A DNA stretch of 7,271 nt, taken from positions 1 through 7,271 of the forward strand of contig CAJQOV010000078.1 in the NCBI GenBank assembly GCA_905480065.1. The letters run 5' to 3'. The notes below the pieces were generated by a model, which was given only the letters and a program-made list of their open reading frames with translations, ran no database searches and was not told the origin of the DNA. A program made the translations under genes and the position numbers. Shown in pieces: positions 6,117 through 7,271 of this stretch (positions within the stretch are counted from its first letter, which is position 1; each line of letters opens with the position of its first letter). The DNA comes from an uncultured Gammaproteobacteria bacterium (GTDB lineage Bacteria; Pseudomonadota; Gammaproteobacteria; UBA9214).

Positions 6117-6743
6117 ATGGTGCGTGTATTAGCGATAGCAAAAGGCGCCCTGCTCGCGTTATGTCTGACCGCTTCCGGCCTGCCGTCTGCCGGGGAACTC
6201 GCGTTGTTTCGGGGTCAGGGAGCAGACGTCAACTTGCCGGACATCATACCGAAGTTGCTGAAGGGGGAAATAGACATGGACCCCACCTGGTTCTGGGGCC
6301 TCAATTACAGCCGGGAAATCGAGATGCAGGGCCTCAACCCGGTATCACGTTTTTTACTCAGGTACCGGATTACCCCCGAGTGGGAGGTGCAGCTGACCAA
6401 GCACCATGGCCTGCAGGAGAATTACGAGGCGCACCTGGCCTGGTTGCTGCGCAGCCCGAACCTCGAACTGGGCAGCGTGATGACCGCCAATTTCGCAGCC
6501 GGCATGGGGCCATCGTATGCCTTCAGTACCCCGACCTACGAGGACGGGGAAGACGGGCAACCGAACCAGGGCGAGTACCAGTTTCAGAACTACGTCACCT
6601 TCGAACTGGAATTTGGCACCCCGGCGCTGCCCGACTGGTCGCTGGCCTTGCGCGTACATCACCGCTCCGGCATGTACGGACTGATTGCGCCACCCAAGGT
6701 CGGTTCTAACTTCTTTGCGCTGGGTGTGCGCTACCGGTTCTAG
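6117..6743 (+). CDS. Outer-membrane beta-barrel protein, PagL/acyloxyacyl-hydrolase-like
   Basis: The 208-residue protein starts with a signal peptide: basic residues (R3, K9), a hydrophobic run ALLALCLTASG (11-21), and likely cleavage near PSAGEL (23-28). The rest alternates polar and hydrophobic residues in short strands, for example WEVQLTKHHG (89-98), and ends in ALGVRYRF, with the C-terminal Phe typical of barrels folded by the BAM machinery. The segment RVHHRSGMYG to GSNFF (179-200) resembles the C-terminal signature of PagL-type lipid A 3-O-deacylase relatives; PagL uses His and Ser in an H-x-S pattern, here H182-R-S184. The acidic third residue is not clear: N198 stands where Glu would be expected in a loose alignment. 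A lipid A acyl hydrolase or a non-catalytic barrel relative are both possible. It diverges from kpsC with 126 bp between start codons. No good ribosome-binding site precedes ATG 6117, though a stop at 6090-6092 rules out a long upstream extension. Confidence 0.7.
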   Translation: MVRVLAIAKGALLALCLTASGLPSAGELALFRGQGADVNLPDIIPKLLKGEIDMDPTWFWGLNYSREIEMQGLNPVSRFLLRYRITPEWEVQLTKHHGLQENYEAHLAWLLRSPNLELGSVMTANFAAGMGPSYAFSTPTYEDGEDGQPNQGEYQFQNYVTFELEFGTPALPDWSLALRVHHRSGMYGLIAPPKVGSNFFALGVRYRF

Positions 6744-6834
6744 CCGCTGGTTGAACAGCCCTGTGCGAACCGATGCTGCGGTAAAAATGCCCCAATGAAG
6801 GGATCCCTCAAGGTGGTTGCGCGCTGTTCCGGGG

Positions 6835-6865
6835 TTGTGCCCCGCGGGTCAATACGACCTACAAT
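6835..6865 (+). promoter_or_regulatory. Weak candidate sigma70-type promoter for the RDD gene
   Basis: A good -10-like hexamer, TACAAT (6860-6865), stands 57 bases before the RDD start. The best -35 partner is TTGTGC (6835-6840), a poor match with a long 19-nt spacer. The leader after it contains an imperfect inverted repeat (GTGCCCGGC with GCCGGCAC, about 6867-6892). The rest of the spacer from 6744 shows nothing else I can name, and no hairpin with a T-tract follows the barrel gene. Confidence 0.25.
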
Positions 6866-6921
6866 AGTGCCCGGCCCGGTATTGCCGGCACACGCCTGAC
6901 TGCGCGCGATCTCGAAAACTG

Positions 6922-7271
6922 ATGATACAAAAACAGCAAACTACCGCTTATCCACCGGCAGGGCCGTTGCGCCGCCTGCTGGCGATGTTCTACGACAGCC
7001 TGTTGCTGATATCCGCCCTGCTGGTGGCGACGGCGCTGGTGATGGTATTCACACACGGCACCCTGAGTTATCACAACCCGTATTACCGGACGCTGTTGTT
7101 CCTGATCTGTTTTTCCTTTCACAGCTGGTTCTGGCTGCACGGCGGCCAGACGCTGGGCATGCGCGCCTGGCGCTTGCGGGTACAAAATCGCCACGGCGGC
7201 CCAATCAGCATCTGGCAGGCATTGCTGCGTTTCATGGTCGCGATCCCTGCGCTGGCCCTGGGTGGCCTGGG
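6922..7271 (+). CDS. RDD-family membrane protein, N-terminal part (runs off right edge)
   Basis: The frame opens at ATG 6922 (MIQKQQTTAYPP...) and stays open to the edge, so about 116 residues are visible of a family usually near 150-170. The RDD pattern is present: LRRLLAMFYDSLLL (16-29) with paired Arg and an Asp entering the first hydrophobic segment (about 26-43), a second hydrophobic segment (about 57-71), then GGQTLGMRAWRLRV (74-87), the most typical block of the family, and RF in LLRFMVAIP (101-109). RDD proteins are small inner-membrane proteins of mostly unknown role; some are implicated in ion exchange. No strong ribosome-binding site precedes the ATG. The gene is co-directional with the barrel gene 178 bp upstream; a functional link to the capsule genes is not shown. 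Confidence 0.85.
   Translation, partial: MIQKQQTTAYPPAGPLRRLLAMFYDSLLLISALLVATALVMVFTHGTLSYHNPYYRTLLFLICFSFHSWFWLHGGQTLGMRAWRLRVQNRHGGPISIWQALLRFMVAIPALALGGL

Noticed and set aside
6093..6119. TGATG coupling of an upstream + strand frame to the barrel gene
   Set aside because: The frame ending at TGA 6115-6117 has no convincing start or ribosome-binding site, so the overlap is probably chance.
6144..6182. Lipobox in the barrel protein's signal peptide (LALC)
   Set aside because: The residue before Cys is Leu, not Gly/Ala/Ser, and the mature protein looks like a beta-barrel rather than a lipoprotein.
6859..7194. A 111-codon - strand frame near the right edge
   Set aside because: It is a shadow of the RDD gene, whose + strand translation has the GGQTLGMRAWRLRV block.

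Overview
The window looks like a piece of a gammaproteobacterial chromosome. It is GC-rich, carries two genes of the KpsC/KpsS type for ABC-transporter-dependent (group 2-like) capsules, has an outer-membrane barrel protein ending in aromatic residues, and contains an array of REP palindromes of the GTAGGAGCG...CGCGAT kind common in gammaproteobacteria. I cannot name the genus.

Left part (1-1128): the 3' end of a GT4-like glycosyltransferase gene on the + strand, cut by the left edge. Its last codons and stop lie inside the first, decayed unit of a REP array. The array has an exact 82-nt period and alternates inverted and direct REP palindromes up to about 1051. About 77 bases follow with no clear gene or promoter.

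Middle part (1129-3883): a + strand gene for a protein carrying the sialylmotif signatures of family GT29 (motifs L, S and VS), a family known mostly from eukaryotes. A linker of 24-residue repeats joins its GT29 domain to an N-terminal helical region. Its 3' end overlaps by 125 bp, tail to tail, the 3' end of a kpsS-like gene on the - strand.

Right-centre (3873-6082): kpsC (two Kdo-transferase modules) lies upstream of kpsS on the - strand and the two overlap by 11 nt, so they form an operon. A 30-codon ORF with an AGGAG ribosome-binding site precedes kpsC and ends in a TGATG junction with the start codon I prefer for kpsC.

Right part (6117-7271): a divergent + strand gene for a small outer-membrane beta-barrel whose C-terminus resembles PagL-type lipid A deacylase relatives, then the start of an RDD-family membrane protein that runs off the window.

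How they may work together: KpsS and KpsC are expected to build the oligo-beta-Kdo linker on lyso-phosphatidylglycerol from CMP-Kdo. The GT4-like enzyme and the GT29-like enzyme would then extend or decorate the glycan. GT29 enzymes use CMP-activated sugars, so the GT29-like enzyme is a candidate sialyl-, nonulosonyl- or Kdo-transferase for this polysaccharide. This assignment is inference. The most interesting features are the GT29-like protein in a kpsCS locus and the REP array with compensatory changes in its hairpin stems.
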